Positions 9,247 through 16,933 of a stretch of DNA of 27,664 nt are shown piece by piece. The number at the start of each line of letters is the position of its first letter. Position 1 is the first letter of the stretch. The notes under the pieces are model-generated. The model did no database searches. It was not told where the DNA came from and worked only from the letters and a program-made list of their open reading frames with translations. This DNA comes from Oceanococcus sp051252075 (GTDB lineage: Bacteria > Pseudomonadota > Gammaproteobacteria > Nevskiales > Oceanococcaceae), in assembly GCA_051252075.1 (NCBI GenBank), contig JBPOFU010000037.1, forward strand, positions 1-27,664, read 5' to 3'. The position numbers were made by a program, and so were the translations under genes.

Positions 9247-10005
9247 ATGAATTCATCCACCAGGCAAAAGACAAGTAGAGGCTGGATCGCCGTGATCGGT
9301 GCATTTTTGTGCCTGCTCGCCAGCAACGCTCAGGCGCACGGTCCAAAGCAAGCGGCTGACGGCAGCGTGGAACTCTTGTATCAAGAGGGCCTGCGTTTGC
9401 AGTTGGTGTGTGGCGAGGATATGCGCTACTCCATCACTCAACATGCCGATATTCAGCACCAGCATCATGCGCAGAGTGAAGATTCCATCTCTACGGATTG
9501 GGTAGAGCGTCATTGCTTGGCCTCCATGGTGCGTCGTCACTTGCTGCAGCACGCACCGACAATCGTGCCCACGGATGCCGAGCTAAGTGCGCATTTGCAG
9601 CAGCACCGTGCATTTTTTGCAACAGCACAGCGTTATGATTTTGAGCAACGCTACTTTCGCGATCAGCAGCCGGATCAATCGCAAATTGATGCCTTAAACA
9701 ATGGCCGCACGGTCACATCGATACCGCACTCATTGGGTGAGCAATTTCGCGAACTCGATTATGCAGGCATACAGCAACGCTTTGGCGTGGGATTTGCTAC
9801 GGCAGTTCAGCGACAAACGGTTGGCGTTTGGGCGGGGCCGGTGCGCTCAGCATTGGGGTGGCACGCTTTACGTGTGCATAAAATTGAGCCGGAACAGTTC
9901 CCGAGTCTGCAAAAATTACGGCCGCGTTTGCTAGAGCATTGGCGCCAGCAGCAGCGTGAACATTGGTTACAAAGCCAAATCAAGGCTTTGGCTGCGGATC
10001 ACTGA
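9247..10005 (+). CDS. Periplasmic parvulin-type peptidyl-prolyl isomerase
   Basis: From the ATG at 9247 a signal peptide is seen (MNSSTRQKTSRGW, hydrophobic core, cleavage after SNAQA), which is why this start is preferred over the in-frame GTG at 9208 or ATG at 9217. A His-rich patch (QHADIQHQHHAQ) follows, then a helical region and a C-terminal parvulin-like domain: RYDFEQRYF, then FGVGFATAVQRQTVGVWAGPV and SALGWHALRVHKIEP, the conserved GWH-L-V element. It is probably a foldase or chaperone for exported proteins. The stop overlaps the stop of the convergent lipoprotein gene by 7 nt (TCACTGA reads as a stop on both strands). Enzymatic activity is inferred from family membership. Confidence 0.8.
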   Translation: MNSSTRQKTSRGWIAVIGAFLCLLASNAQAHGPKQAADGSVELLYQEGLRLQLVCGEDMRYSITQHADIQHQHHAQSEDSISTDWVERHCLASMVRRHLLQHAPTIVPTDAELSAHLQQHRAFFATAQRYDFEQRYFRDQQPDQSQIDALNNGRTVTSIPHSLGEQFRELDYAGIQQRFGVGFATAVQRQTVGVWAGPVRSALGWHALRVHKIEPEQFPSLQKLRPRLLEHWRQQQREHWLQSQIKALAADH

Positions 10006-11711
10006 GTCGGAACTAAAAACACGGGATTGCCGATTAGGGTCAAGGCCGAGCCGACGACTGGCCGGCCATTGAAAATCAAGGCATCAGTCACCACATCGAA
10101 GCGCCACCAAGTTCCCAGCGGGCCTTCGCTGAGCGGATTGCGGTCTATGCTGACATCTATGATTTCGTCGTCGCTGGTGATCAATCGCGTGCTGTGCAGC
10201 GTGCCGTTTTGGAGCAGCATCAAGCGTTGCCCTTGTGCACCGCTGACCGCTATCCGCATTGTGGCTTCAGCGCCGTCTGCAAGGGCGATCTGTCCTCCAT
10301 ATGTCACCGTTTGACCGGTGTTGTCGAAGGCTTCCATTTCTACGTGCGGGCTTTCATCTACCCCCAAGGTTTTGATAAACGTGCGCCCGCCCAAGACTGC
10401 CTCTCGAATATCAGCCTGTGATAGAGATTGACTGAGTATGGCGGTGGCGCTGGTGCCATAACCCGTGCTATTGCGATCTTCTTGCGCTTCTGCGCCACGC
10501 GAATCGGAGCCTGACACGGCGGTGATTTTGTATCCTCGTTGCAGTTTGTCGTGCCAAAAATCGATGGCAGTACTCATGAAGGGGTTTTGGATGGCCGCAG
10601 GCAAACTCGGAGCGCCTGCATATTCAGAGCCGACAATGGCAGGGCCATTGAGCACCTCGATATTGTGCACTTCGTTCCAATTGAGTTCTTCGTCATATTC
10701 CCACTGGCAGCCACGGCAGAGATTACGAATCAACGGTAAGTCGGCGGTGGTGGGGTGATTGATTTGGAACAGGGCGCCAGCGGCGATCGCATCGGCTTGA
10801 ATTTGTCCCATGTCGATATCTTCAAAACCATGGCGGTATTCCACCACACCGCGGGTCTCACCCAGGGTATTGGCGTGGCCGAAATAGGTGATGATTTCGC
10901 GCCCAGGATAGAACAATAAATCGGGATTGGCACGCTGTGCTGAACCAATCTGGTCCCAATGCGCCACCACCACGTATTCGGTGTAAAAGATCACGTCCAA
11001 TTGCGCCGCACGCGCTTGCTCCGCCATCTCAAAGGCGTCGGCGCCGGCAGGATGGGAGTGGTAGCCGTGCATATGAAAATCGCCGTAGTACCAGCCTGGA
11101 TTGGGGTTGGCGACGTGATCGGCATCGACTGGGTCTGGCGCTATCGCCGCGCTAGATCCTGTGCTCATACATTGCACCCGCAATTCGTACTCTGCACCTC
11201 CGCGACTGCTAATGGCGACGCCAATCTCGGCATGCCAAAGGCCGGCTACAATCGGGCCCGCGGTGTAGCCACGTTCTGCTTTATCCGCTTCGATGTAGCC
11301 GGGCTCTTGCCCAGAACTGATGCGTGCTTGGCGACTGCCGCTCCAACCACGAAATCCATCCGCGTTGCGATAACCATTTTGATCCCACCAGCCCAGATCG
11401 AGCACGGTGGTGTCATTCGGGTCGGTGCCGGTGGCGATTGTTGGGTTGCTGTCACTCCAGCCGTAAAGGAACTCGATACGACGGGTGCCCTGGGGGATGT
11501 CTATCGGTAGAACGAAGTATTCCTTTTCTGTGCCGCCTGCGATGGGACCGGTGAGAATAGCGACCTCTCCATCCAGTGGACAGACCGTGACCTCTTTTGC
11601 CGCGCTGTCTGGCACCGCCGTGGTTCCTTCATCGCGGGCTCCCCCACATGCACTTAGCCATGTTGATAAATACAGGGCGAGAATGATTTTGTAGGGCTGA
11701 GCAGCTTGCAT
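9999..11711 (-). CDS. PHP-domain metallohydrolase lipoprotein (CehA/McbA or DUF3604-like)
   Basis: This 570-residue protein has a lipoprotein signal peptide with lipobox WLSACGG (Cys22). After an N-terminal beta-rich region, the PHP signature GWYYGDFHMHGYHSHPAGAD lies at ~206-225, followed by LDVIFYTEYVV where TDH is usual, YPGREIITYFGHANTLG at ~268-284, FQINHP near 317 and SGSDSRG near 405. This order matches CehA/McbA-type hydrolases. However, the third motif reads TEY instead of TDH and the last reads SDSR instead of SD-H, so metal binding may differ. A beta-rich C-terminal domain follows. Family members hydrolyse esters or carbamates in some cases; the substrate here is unknown. It is convergent with the isomerase gene. 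Confidence 0.8.
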   Translation of the reverse strand: MQAAQPYKIILALYLSTWLSACGGARDEGTTAVPDSAAKEVTVCPLDGEVAILTGPIAGGTEKEYFVLPIDIPQGTRRIEFLYGWSDSNPTIATGTDPNDTTVLDLGWWDQNGYRNADGFRGWSGSRQARISSGQEPGYIEADKAERGYTAGPIVAGLWHAEIGVAISSRGGAEYELRVQCMSTGSSAAIAPDPVDADHVANPNPGWYYGDFHMHGYHSHPAGADAFEMAEQARAAQLDVIFYTEYVVVAHWDQIGSAQRANPDLLFYPGREIITYFGHANTLGETRGVVEYRHGFEDIDMGQIQADAIAAGALFQINHPTTADLPLIRNLCRGCQWEYDEELNWNEVHNIEVLNGPAIVGSEYAGAPSLPAAIQNPFMSTAIDFWHDKLQRGYKITAVSGSDSRGAEAQEDRNSTGYGTSATAILSQSLSQADIREAVLGGRTFIKTLGVDESPHVEMEAFDNTGQTVTYGGQIALADGAEATMRIAVSGAQGQRLMLLQNGTLHSTRLITSDDEIIDVSIDRNPLSEGPLGTWWRFDVVTDALIFNGRPVVGSALTLIGNPVFLVPTQ

Positions 11712-11852
11712 GATGTTTCGATTGATCTGAGTGTGCGTGGCGTGTTGATAGATTAGCAGTGCGTCATCTCATTTTGCAGGGCTGTGCGGATTTGTCGGCA
11801 AGCTGGGCGGGTTGTGTGAAAATACGCAGCTACGTTAGAGAGGGCTAGCGCC

Positions 11853-12545
11853 GTGCTTATTCAGGTTTTACAACACGTTGCCTTTGAAGGTCCGGCCCAA
11901 ATAGGCCAATTTCTCACCACAATGGGCCATCAAATAGTCGTTACTCATCTTTATCAGGGGCAGAGCCCCGGCAAGGTCGAGCATTTCGATGCTTTGGTGC
12001 TTATGGGTGGGCCTATGAGTGCAAATGACGAAGCGGAATTCCCTTGGTTGGCGGTGGAAAAGACCTATGTGCGTTCAGCAATGGAGCAGGGCAAACCCGT
12101 TTTGGGCATTTGTCTTGGGGCGCAGATCATTGCTGCGGCCTTAGGCGCCAGGGTCTACCCCAACGTGTGCACGGAAATCGGCTGGTTTCCAGTGGCTGTG
12201 ACCGAGCGAGGTCAGCAAGAATGGGGCTTTCCTGCACAACTGCCGGTGCTTCATTGGCACGGCGAAACCTTTGATCTGCCTGCGCAAGCGGCCCTATTAG
12301 CCAGCTCTGCCGTGTGCCGAAATCAGGCCTTTAGTGTTGGTGCTAAAGTTCTGGGTTTGCAATTTCACTTGGAGATGGACAGTGTCGCCATTGCACTCAT
12401 CAGTGAGCATTGTAGGGATGAGTTGCAAGCAGAAACTTGGGTGCAATCCGCCGAGCAGCTAGCCAGCATTGCGCCACAAGAATTGGCCAGCGCGCACCAG
12501 CAGCTACAGCGCATGTTGACGCGGTGGCTTAGCAGCGTGAATTGA
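11853..12545 (+). CDS. Class I glutamine amidotransferase-like protein
   Basis: This 230-residue stand-alone protein has the class I GATase triad layout: the oxyanion strand ALVLMGGPMSAND, nucleophile Cys87 in GICLGAQ, and His-x-Glu in LQFHLEM (~residues 170-174). It resembles the GMP-synthase-like amidotransferases that occur without a synthetase domain. These hydrolyse glutamine or gamma-glutamyl compounds; the partner is unknown. The start is GTG at 11853, preceded by AGAGAGGG at suitable spacing. It lies 121 nt upstream of the acyltransferase operon, and an inverted repeat lies between them, so co-transcription is uncertain. Confidence 0.88.
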   Translation: MLIQVLQHVAFEGPAQIGQFLTTMGHQIVVTHLYQGQSPGKVEHFDALVLMGGPMSANDEAEFPWLAVEKTYVRSAMEQGKPVLGICLGAQIIAAALGARVYPNVCTEIGWFPVAVTERGQQEWGFPAQLPVLHWHGETFDLPAQAALLASSAVCRNQAFSVGAKVLGLQFHLEMDSVAIALISEHCRDELQAETWVQSAEQLASIAPQELASAHQQLQRMLTRWLSSVN

Positions 12546-12612
12546 GCATGCCCGAGTCAGCAACTATGCCTTACCATAGCGGGCTGAATATAGGATTAAG
12601 TGAGGACTTTCC

Positions 12613-12639
12613 CGTGGTGTTGGGTGAGTCAAAACCACG
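12613..12639. promoter_or_regulatory. Imperfect inverted repeat upstream of the acyltransferase operon
   Basis: CGTGGTGTT at 12613-12621 pairs with AAAACCACG at 12631-12639 (8 of 9 positions), with a 9-nt loop or spacer. It lies 27 nt before the ATG at 12667. It could be an operator or a leader hairpin. There is no T-tract after it, so it is not a classical terminator. Confidence 0.35.
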
Positions 12640-12666
12640 CGTGACACTAGGGTTGGGAGTTTGGGA

Positions 12667-13980
12667 ATGCGATTAAATCCCCTGCAAGCAGGTTGGTTGA
12701 TGTTGGAAAGCAAGGCCACCCCGATGCACATGGGCGGGCTGTTGTACTTTCAATTGCCTAAGAAGGCGGCTGAGGATTATGTACAGCAACTGGTTGCACG
12801 CTTGCGTAACGAGACTGCAGTACAAGCGCCTTGGAATAAGCGACTGAGTCGGGCTGGCTTGCTACGCCCTGTATGGGTGGATGATGATCCCTTCGATTTG
12901 GACTACCACCTACGGCATTCGGCCTTGCCAGCACCCGGTGGTGAGCGCCAGATTGGTGAATTGGTATCGCGCCTGCACGGCCATCGCATGGATTTGCGTA
13001 AGCCGCCATGGGAGCTGCATATCATTGAAGGCTTGCATGGTGGCCGGTTTGCAATTTATTTCAAGATTCATCCGGTCATGCTTGATGGCGCTGGTGTGAT
13101 GCAAGCCATGCAAGGATTATTAAATTCAGATGGTGACGCAGATCAGTTGTCGCCGGTGTGGTGTCAACGTCAAGCATCCAAGCGTGCGCCCTCGTCGTTG
13201 CTATCGAATTGGCCAGCCTTGCTACGTGCAGGCAGTCAGCAATTGCGTAGCGGTCTTTCGCTGAGCCGCAGTTGGACGGGAATTAAGCGGGTGCCGCGTT
13301 CGGCGCTCAATGACCGATTGAGTTCCCCACGTCGCTTCGCTACGCAACAATATTCCACAGATCGCCTGCGCAAAGCGGCTAAGTATTTTGGCGCGAATGA
13401 AGAAGAAATGTTGTATTACTTAATCTCCAGCGCATTGCGGCGTTTTTTCCGCGAATACAATGCCTTGCCTGCAGACTCGCTAGTGGCCTTATTGGCCGAC
13501 CGCTCGCGTCCAGACGGTATGCTCAGTCCCCTGTTTTTTCCCTTGGGTACGCAGTACGCCGACCGGGAAAAGCGCATGACGACGATTCGCGATGCCTTAC
13601 GTAAAGCACGCCGGCAGTTTTCTGTGCTGTCCGGCTCGGATGCCCGTGCCGAGGCCACCGTCGACACTTTGCCGTATTTGATACGCCAGGCTTTAAAAGT
13701 CGATCACCGCTTGGCGCCGCTGTTCAATATTGGATTGGTGCGCATGGATTTGGGTGAGAAAACTTTATATTTGGGTGATGCGAAATTGGATGCGATTTTC
13801 CCCATGCCCATGTTGCTGCAAGGTGGCGCAATGAACGTAGCGTGTATGCGTTATGGCACGCACTGGCATGTGGGCTTGAGTGGTGCCCGCGAGCTGTTAC
13901 CGCATTTGCAGCGCATGGCCGTTTACATGGGCTTGTCATTGGAAGAACTGGAGGCGATGAACGATGAACAAGCTGCTTAG
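12667..13980 (+). CDS. WS/DGAT-family O-acyltransferase homologue with altered catalytic motif
   Basis: From the ATG at 12667 (GGGAG 8 nt upstream) the product is 437 residues, beginning MRLNPLQAGWLMLESKATPM like wax ester synthase/diacylglycerol acyltransferases. Conserved landmarks include FDLDYHLRHSALPAPGG, the helix preceding RKPPWELHIIEG, and a C-terminal domain ending in MNVACMRYGTHWHVGLSG. The catalytic motif, normally HHxxxDG, reads H135-P136-V-M-L-D-G, so the second His, the general base in characterised enzymes, is a proline. The usual SNVPGP region is also changed (FNIGLVR). Either the enzyme is inactive as a wax ester synthase and has another role, or a different residue takes over. 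A TTG at 12661 is an alternative start. Its end overlaps the next gene by 17 nt. Confidence 0.87.
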   Translation: MRLNPLQAGWLMLESKATPMHMGGLLYFQLPKKAAEDYVQQLVARLRNETAVQAPWNKRLSRAGLLRPVWVDDDPFDLDYHLRHSALPAPGGERQIGELVSRLHGHRMDLRKPPWELHIIEGLHGGRFAIYFKIHPVMLDGAGVMQAMQGLLNSDGDADQLSPVWCQRQASKRAPSSLLSNWPALLRAGSQQLRSGLSLSRSWTGIKRVPRSALNDRLSSPRRFATQQYSTDRLRKAAKYFGANEEEMLYYLISSALRRFFREYNALPADSLVALLADRSRPDGMLSPLFFPLGTQYADREKRMTTIRDALRKARRQFSVLSGSDARAEATVDTLPYLIRQALKVDHRLAPLFNIGLVRMDLGEKTLYLGDAKLDAIFPMPMLLQGGAMNVACMRYGTHWHVGLSGARELLPHLQRMAVYMGLSLEELEAMNDEQAA

Positions 13981-15118
13981 AGTTGGTCTCGGCCAGGCCC
14001 GCGTGGCCAATCAGCGCCTAGCGGCGGCCGCCGGTAACGGTGCGGAATGGATGTTTCGCCGCGAAGGCTTGGTGAAATCCGGCCGCACTTGGTTTGAATT
14101 GGTGTTGGATGGCGATCCTATGTCGGTGCGCTATTACAGCCTGCCAGACGAAGATGAAATCGAAATGCCCGATGGCAGCTTTATGCCCATCGATCGCAAA
14201 CAAAAGAAAATCCCTTTGGTTTTGGTCCCACCTTTGGGTGTGACGACGGAAACCTTTGATCTGATGCCGCAGCGCAGCTTGGTGAGGTACATGGTTGCGC
14301 GTGGCTTTCAAGTGTATTTGGTGGACTGGGGTAAGCCACGCCGCGAGCACGCCGGTTTGGGTATGCACGACTACGCCCATCACATGATGAGTCATGCCCT
14401 TAATGCGGTGCGTAAGCATTCCGGCAGTGAAGAATTGTCGCTCATGGGCTGGTGTATGGGCGGCTTGCTGTGCCTGATCTACCAAGGTTTGAACCAAGAC
14501 CCCAATATCCGCAATTTAGTGACCGTGGCGAGTCCTATCGACATGCGCGGTGGTGGCATTGTTGCAGGGGCCGCGCAAGCATTGAACGGCCCGGCCAAGT
14601 TGATTCGGCGCTACACGCGTTTGCGTATGCAAATGCTCAACCCCGAATGGCTGCATTCGCCATCTTGGGCGACCACACTGGCGTTTAAAATGACCGATCC
14701 GGTCGGCAGCGTGACCACCTACTGGGATTTGGTGAGTCGTTTGTGGGACCGCAAATTTGTCGAATCACATAGCACCACGGCGGATTACCTCAACAATATG
14801 TTGATTTATCCCGGTGGTGTGATTCAGGACATGACGGTGAAATTTGCGGTCGATAATCAAATGGCCAGTGGCAAGCTGGAGATTCGCGACAAGATTGCCG
14901 ATTTGGGCAAAATAACCGCCAATATGCTGGCTTTTGCCGGTAAGACAGACAAGCTGGTTCCTCCCAGTATTGCCCAGAAAATTGTCGATATTATTGCTTC
15001 AGAAGACAAAGAATTTCGGGTCGCTCCCGGTGGCCATATGGGGGTTATATTGGGCAGCAAAGCGGCCAATGCGGTGTGGGCGCAGTCGGCTGAATGGCTA
15101 GCCGTACGTTCGCGATGA
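13964..15118 (+). CDS. PhaC-like alpha/beta hydrolase (poly-hydroxyalkanoate synthase family)
   Basis: This 384-residue protein carries the PHA-synthase version of the lipase box, LMGWCMGGLL, with nucleophile Cys164. The acid is Asp329 in FAGKTDKLVPP and the base His358 in APGGHMGVILG. VLVPPLGVTTETFDL forms the oxyanion-hole strand and FQVYLVDWGKPR matches the PhaC VDWG-P signature. The size is close to class III PhaC (~350-360 residues). No PhaE or PhaR partner, beta-ketothiolase, reductase or phasin is present in this window, so true polymer synthesis is not assured; it may be an acyl-CoA-using acyltransferase. It starts inside the acyltransferase gene (17-nt overlap) and its stop overlaps the methyltransferase ATG (ATGA). 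Confidence 0.88.
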   Translation: MNKLLRVGLGQARVANQRLAAAAGNGAEWMFRREGLVKSGRTWFELVLDGDPMSVRYYSLPDEDEIEMPDGSFMPIDRKQKKIPLVLVPPLGVTTETFDLMPQRSLVRYMVARGFQVYLVDWGKPRREHAGLGMHDYAHHMMSHALNAVRKHSGSEELSLMGWCMGGLLCLIYQGLNQDPNIRNLVTVASPIDMRGGGIVAGAAQALNGPAKLIRRYTRLRMQMLNPEWLHSPSWATTLAFKMTDPVGSVTTYWDLVSRLWDRKFVESHSTTADYLNNMLIYPGGVIQDMTVKFAVDNQMASGKLEIRDKIADLGKITANMLAFAGKTDKLVPPSIAQKIVDIIASEDKEFRVAPGGHMGVILGSKAANAVWAQSAEWLAVRSR

Positions 15119-15951
15119 GCCGTTCCGAAAACATTAGCCCCACGGCCTATGCCACGGGTGCGATGTGGCATCGCTATGGTTTGTCACATCCCGGCTTGAT
15201 CACACAGAAAGGGCGGTTTTTCGATGCTGCGTTCAGTGGCATGGCTGCGGGTTTACGTGTTGCATCCGGCGTGTCCTTCGATGATTTGATGTTGGCGCGG
15301 CATTTGGGCATAGACGCTCAGTTACAAGCCGCGATTGAATCCGGTCAAGTCAGCCAGGTCATAGAATTGGCTGCCGGTTTGTCGCCACGCGGCTGGCGTT
15401 TTAGCCAGCGTTACGGCAAGGCCTTGCGTTATATAGAAACCGATTTACCGCACATGGTGCGCGAGAAACGCCGCCTGCTGCAGAAAGCTGGTCTGCATTT
15501 GCCGAATCATCAGCTCTGCAAGCTGAATGTGTTGGCAGAGCAGGGTGAGGATTCCTTGGACGGCGTGGTACAGCAACTGGATACAACGCAGGGGTTGGCT
15601 ATCATCAGCGAAGGTTTGATGAATTACCTTAATCCCGACCAGGCTCGCTTTGTTTGGCGCAGTGTCGCCCAGCAACTGAAACCGTTCTCCGCCGGGCAGT
15701 ACTTGGCTGATTTCTATCTGAGCAGTGAAAACAGCGGTTTTTTGATGGGTGCTTTTGCCGGTGTCTTGCAAAGCTTTGTGCGGGGGCGTTTGCATATCCA
15801 TTTCACGTCAGCCGCGGAAGCACAACAAGCGTTTAGCGAATTTGGTTTCCAGCGCTTCAATTTGCACAATGCTGCTGACATTTCAGCGACGGCGCATTTG
15901 GCGGCTAGCAAAGGTGCTGCCAGGGTAAAAACGCTGGAAGCTTGGGTTTAA
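15115..15951 (+). CDS. Leucine-carboxyl-methyltransferase-like SAM-dependent methyltransferase
   Basis: From the ATG at 15115 the product is 278 residues; this start is preferred over 15094 because ATGA overlaps the upstream stop exactly. The N-terminus has TAYATGAMWHRYGLSHP, and VIELAAGLSPRGWRFSQRY is the SAM-binding loop 1 of the LCM/PPM1 family. IETDLPHMVREKR supplies the acidic ribose-binding residue, and LAIISEGLMNYL is the family post-motif. Such enzymes methylate carboxyl groups or small O-acids; the target here is unknown. Coupling to the PhaC-like and WS/DGAT-like genes suggests it acts on the same metabolite, for instance a fatty or hydroxy acid, but this is inference. It ends 4 nt into the convergent repair gene, leaving no terminator space. 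Confidence 0.85.
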   Translation: MSRSENISPTAYATGAMWHRYGLSHPGLITQKGRFFDAAFSGMAAGLRVASGVSFDDLMLARHLGIDAQLQAAIESGQVSQVIELAAGLSPRGWRFSQRYGKALRYIETDLPHMVREKRRLLQKAGLHLPNHQLCKLNVLAEQGEDSLDGVVQQLDTTQGLAIISEGLMNYLNPDQARFVWRSVAQQLKPFSAGQYLADFYLSSENSGFLMGAFAGVLQSFVRGRLHIHFTSAAEAQQAFSEFGFQRFNLHNAADISATAHLAASKGAARVKTLEAWV

Positions 15952-16295
15952 TAGTCCAAGCGAAACATTAACTCGGTGATGTCGGGCTGCCAGCCAAACT
16001 CTTTTAGCTTGACCCGATTGTTTTTTACTTTCACACCCTCGGCGTGCAGCAATCGACTTTGTTTGAGCGCTTGTTGTGACGCTGGCTCAAAAGCCAATTG
16101 CCCAGAACTGCGTAGGATGCGGTACCAAGGCACATCCAAATCATCCGGCACATGGCCCAGTGAACGACCGACCAGTCGGGCGCGCCCTGGTAATCCTGCA
16201 AGATCAGCGATTTGCCCATAACTGGCGACTTTGCCGGCGGGTACCGCCATGACGGTATTCCAAATCCTTAGGTAGTTAGGGTTGCTTGCGCTCAT
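15948..16295 (-). CDS. Alkyltransferase-like (ATL) DNA base-flipping protein
   Basis: This 115-residue protein consists of a single MGMT-type DNA-binding domain: VMAVPAGKVASYGQIADLAG, then RLVGRSLGHVPDD and DVPWYRILRSSGQLAF. The alkyl-acceptor Cys of the MGMT PCHRV motif is Trp57 here (PWYR), the defining change of ATL proteins such as E. coli YbaZ. It is therefore expected to bind O6-alkylguanine, flip the base and hand it to nucleotide excision repair rather than repair it directly. Its ATG overlaps the dUTPase stop by 4 nt (ATGA). It is the last gene of the four-gene operon and converges with the methyltransferase gene. Confidence 0.9.
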   Translation of the reverse strand: MSASNPNYLRIWNTVMAVPAGKVASYGQIADLAGLPGRARLVGRSLGHVPDDLDVPWYRILRSSGQLAFEPASQQALKQSRLLHAEGVKVKNNRVKLKEFGWQPDITELMFRLDY

Positions 16296-16933
16296 GCACT
16301 CTCGTCGTAGCGGAGTGCCAGTCGGCTGTAGAGTTCGTCGGCCAATTCAAATATGGGAACATCGCCGATTTCGGCCATGATTTCCGATAAATGTTCGTTG
16401 TCTTCCAAGCCCGCAAACACTTTGCGGTACTCACCAGTTTTGTAGCCGCGGTCTTGGCGAAAGCGATTGACCACGTTCTTGCCCACATACAACTCGAACA
16501 AGCGATCAAAGTCGAGCTGGAACAGTGTGCAGCAGGCATAAAACGCATCAATGCTAGCGCTTAGGTTTTGCGCTACCGCGTGCAAAACCAAGCTTTCGAT
16601 TTGTTCGTTTTTATCGCTCGCTGTGGTTGTTGTTGGTAGCAAGGCATTCTCAGGCAGCTTGTCCTGCAAGGCCCAGGACAGCAGAAAATGCCAAATGTCG
16701 CACAGCTCAATTTGCTGTTGCTCCAGGTGGCCTGCATGCGCGGCCTGGTCAGCAAATTTTGGCGCGGCTTTCCACCACTTCCAATCGCCTTCGCGCTCAA
16801 GAATTTCCGCGCATTCCATCCAGATGGCGCGGTGCCAAGCTTGGTCAGCATCTTTCCATTCTGGATTGATAATGGAGTTCACCCCTTCCTGCAGGGACAA
16901 CATCAATTGAAGTTTGTCTTGCTGATTGGTCAT
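16292..16933 (-). CDS. Dimeric all-alpha dUTP diphosphatase (dUTPase_2 type)
   Basis: This 213-residue helical protein has acidic metal-binding motifs MECAEILE (residues ~39-46) and IELCDIWHFLL (~75-85), with DWKWWK between them as is typical of the dimeric dUTPase family. These belong to the all-alpha MazG-like NTP pyrophosphatases and hydrolyse dUTP (and often dUDP) to dUMP. They are unrelated to the trimeric beta dUTPase found next to coaBC in many gammaproteobacteria. It overlaps its upstream neighbour by 4 nt and its downstream neighbour by 4 nt (ATGA at both). The combination with an ATL protein and an RNase suggests a nucleotide-pool and DNA-maintenance theme. Confidence 0.87.
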   Translation of the reverse strand: MTNQQDKLQLMLSLQEGVNSIINPEWKDADQAWHRAIWMECAEILEREGDWKWWKAAPKFADQAAHAGHLEQQQIELCDIWHFLLSWALQDKLPENALLPTTTTASDKNEQIESLVLHAVAQNLSASIDAFYACCTLFQLDFDRLFELYVGKNVVNRFRQDRGYKTGEYRKVFAGLEDNEHLSEIMAEIGDVPIFELADELYSRLALRYDESA

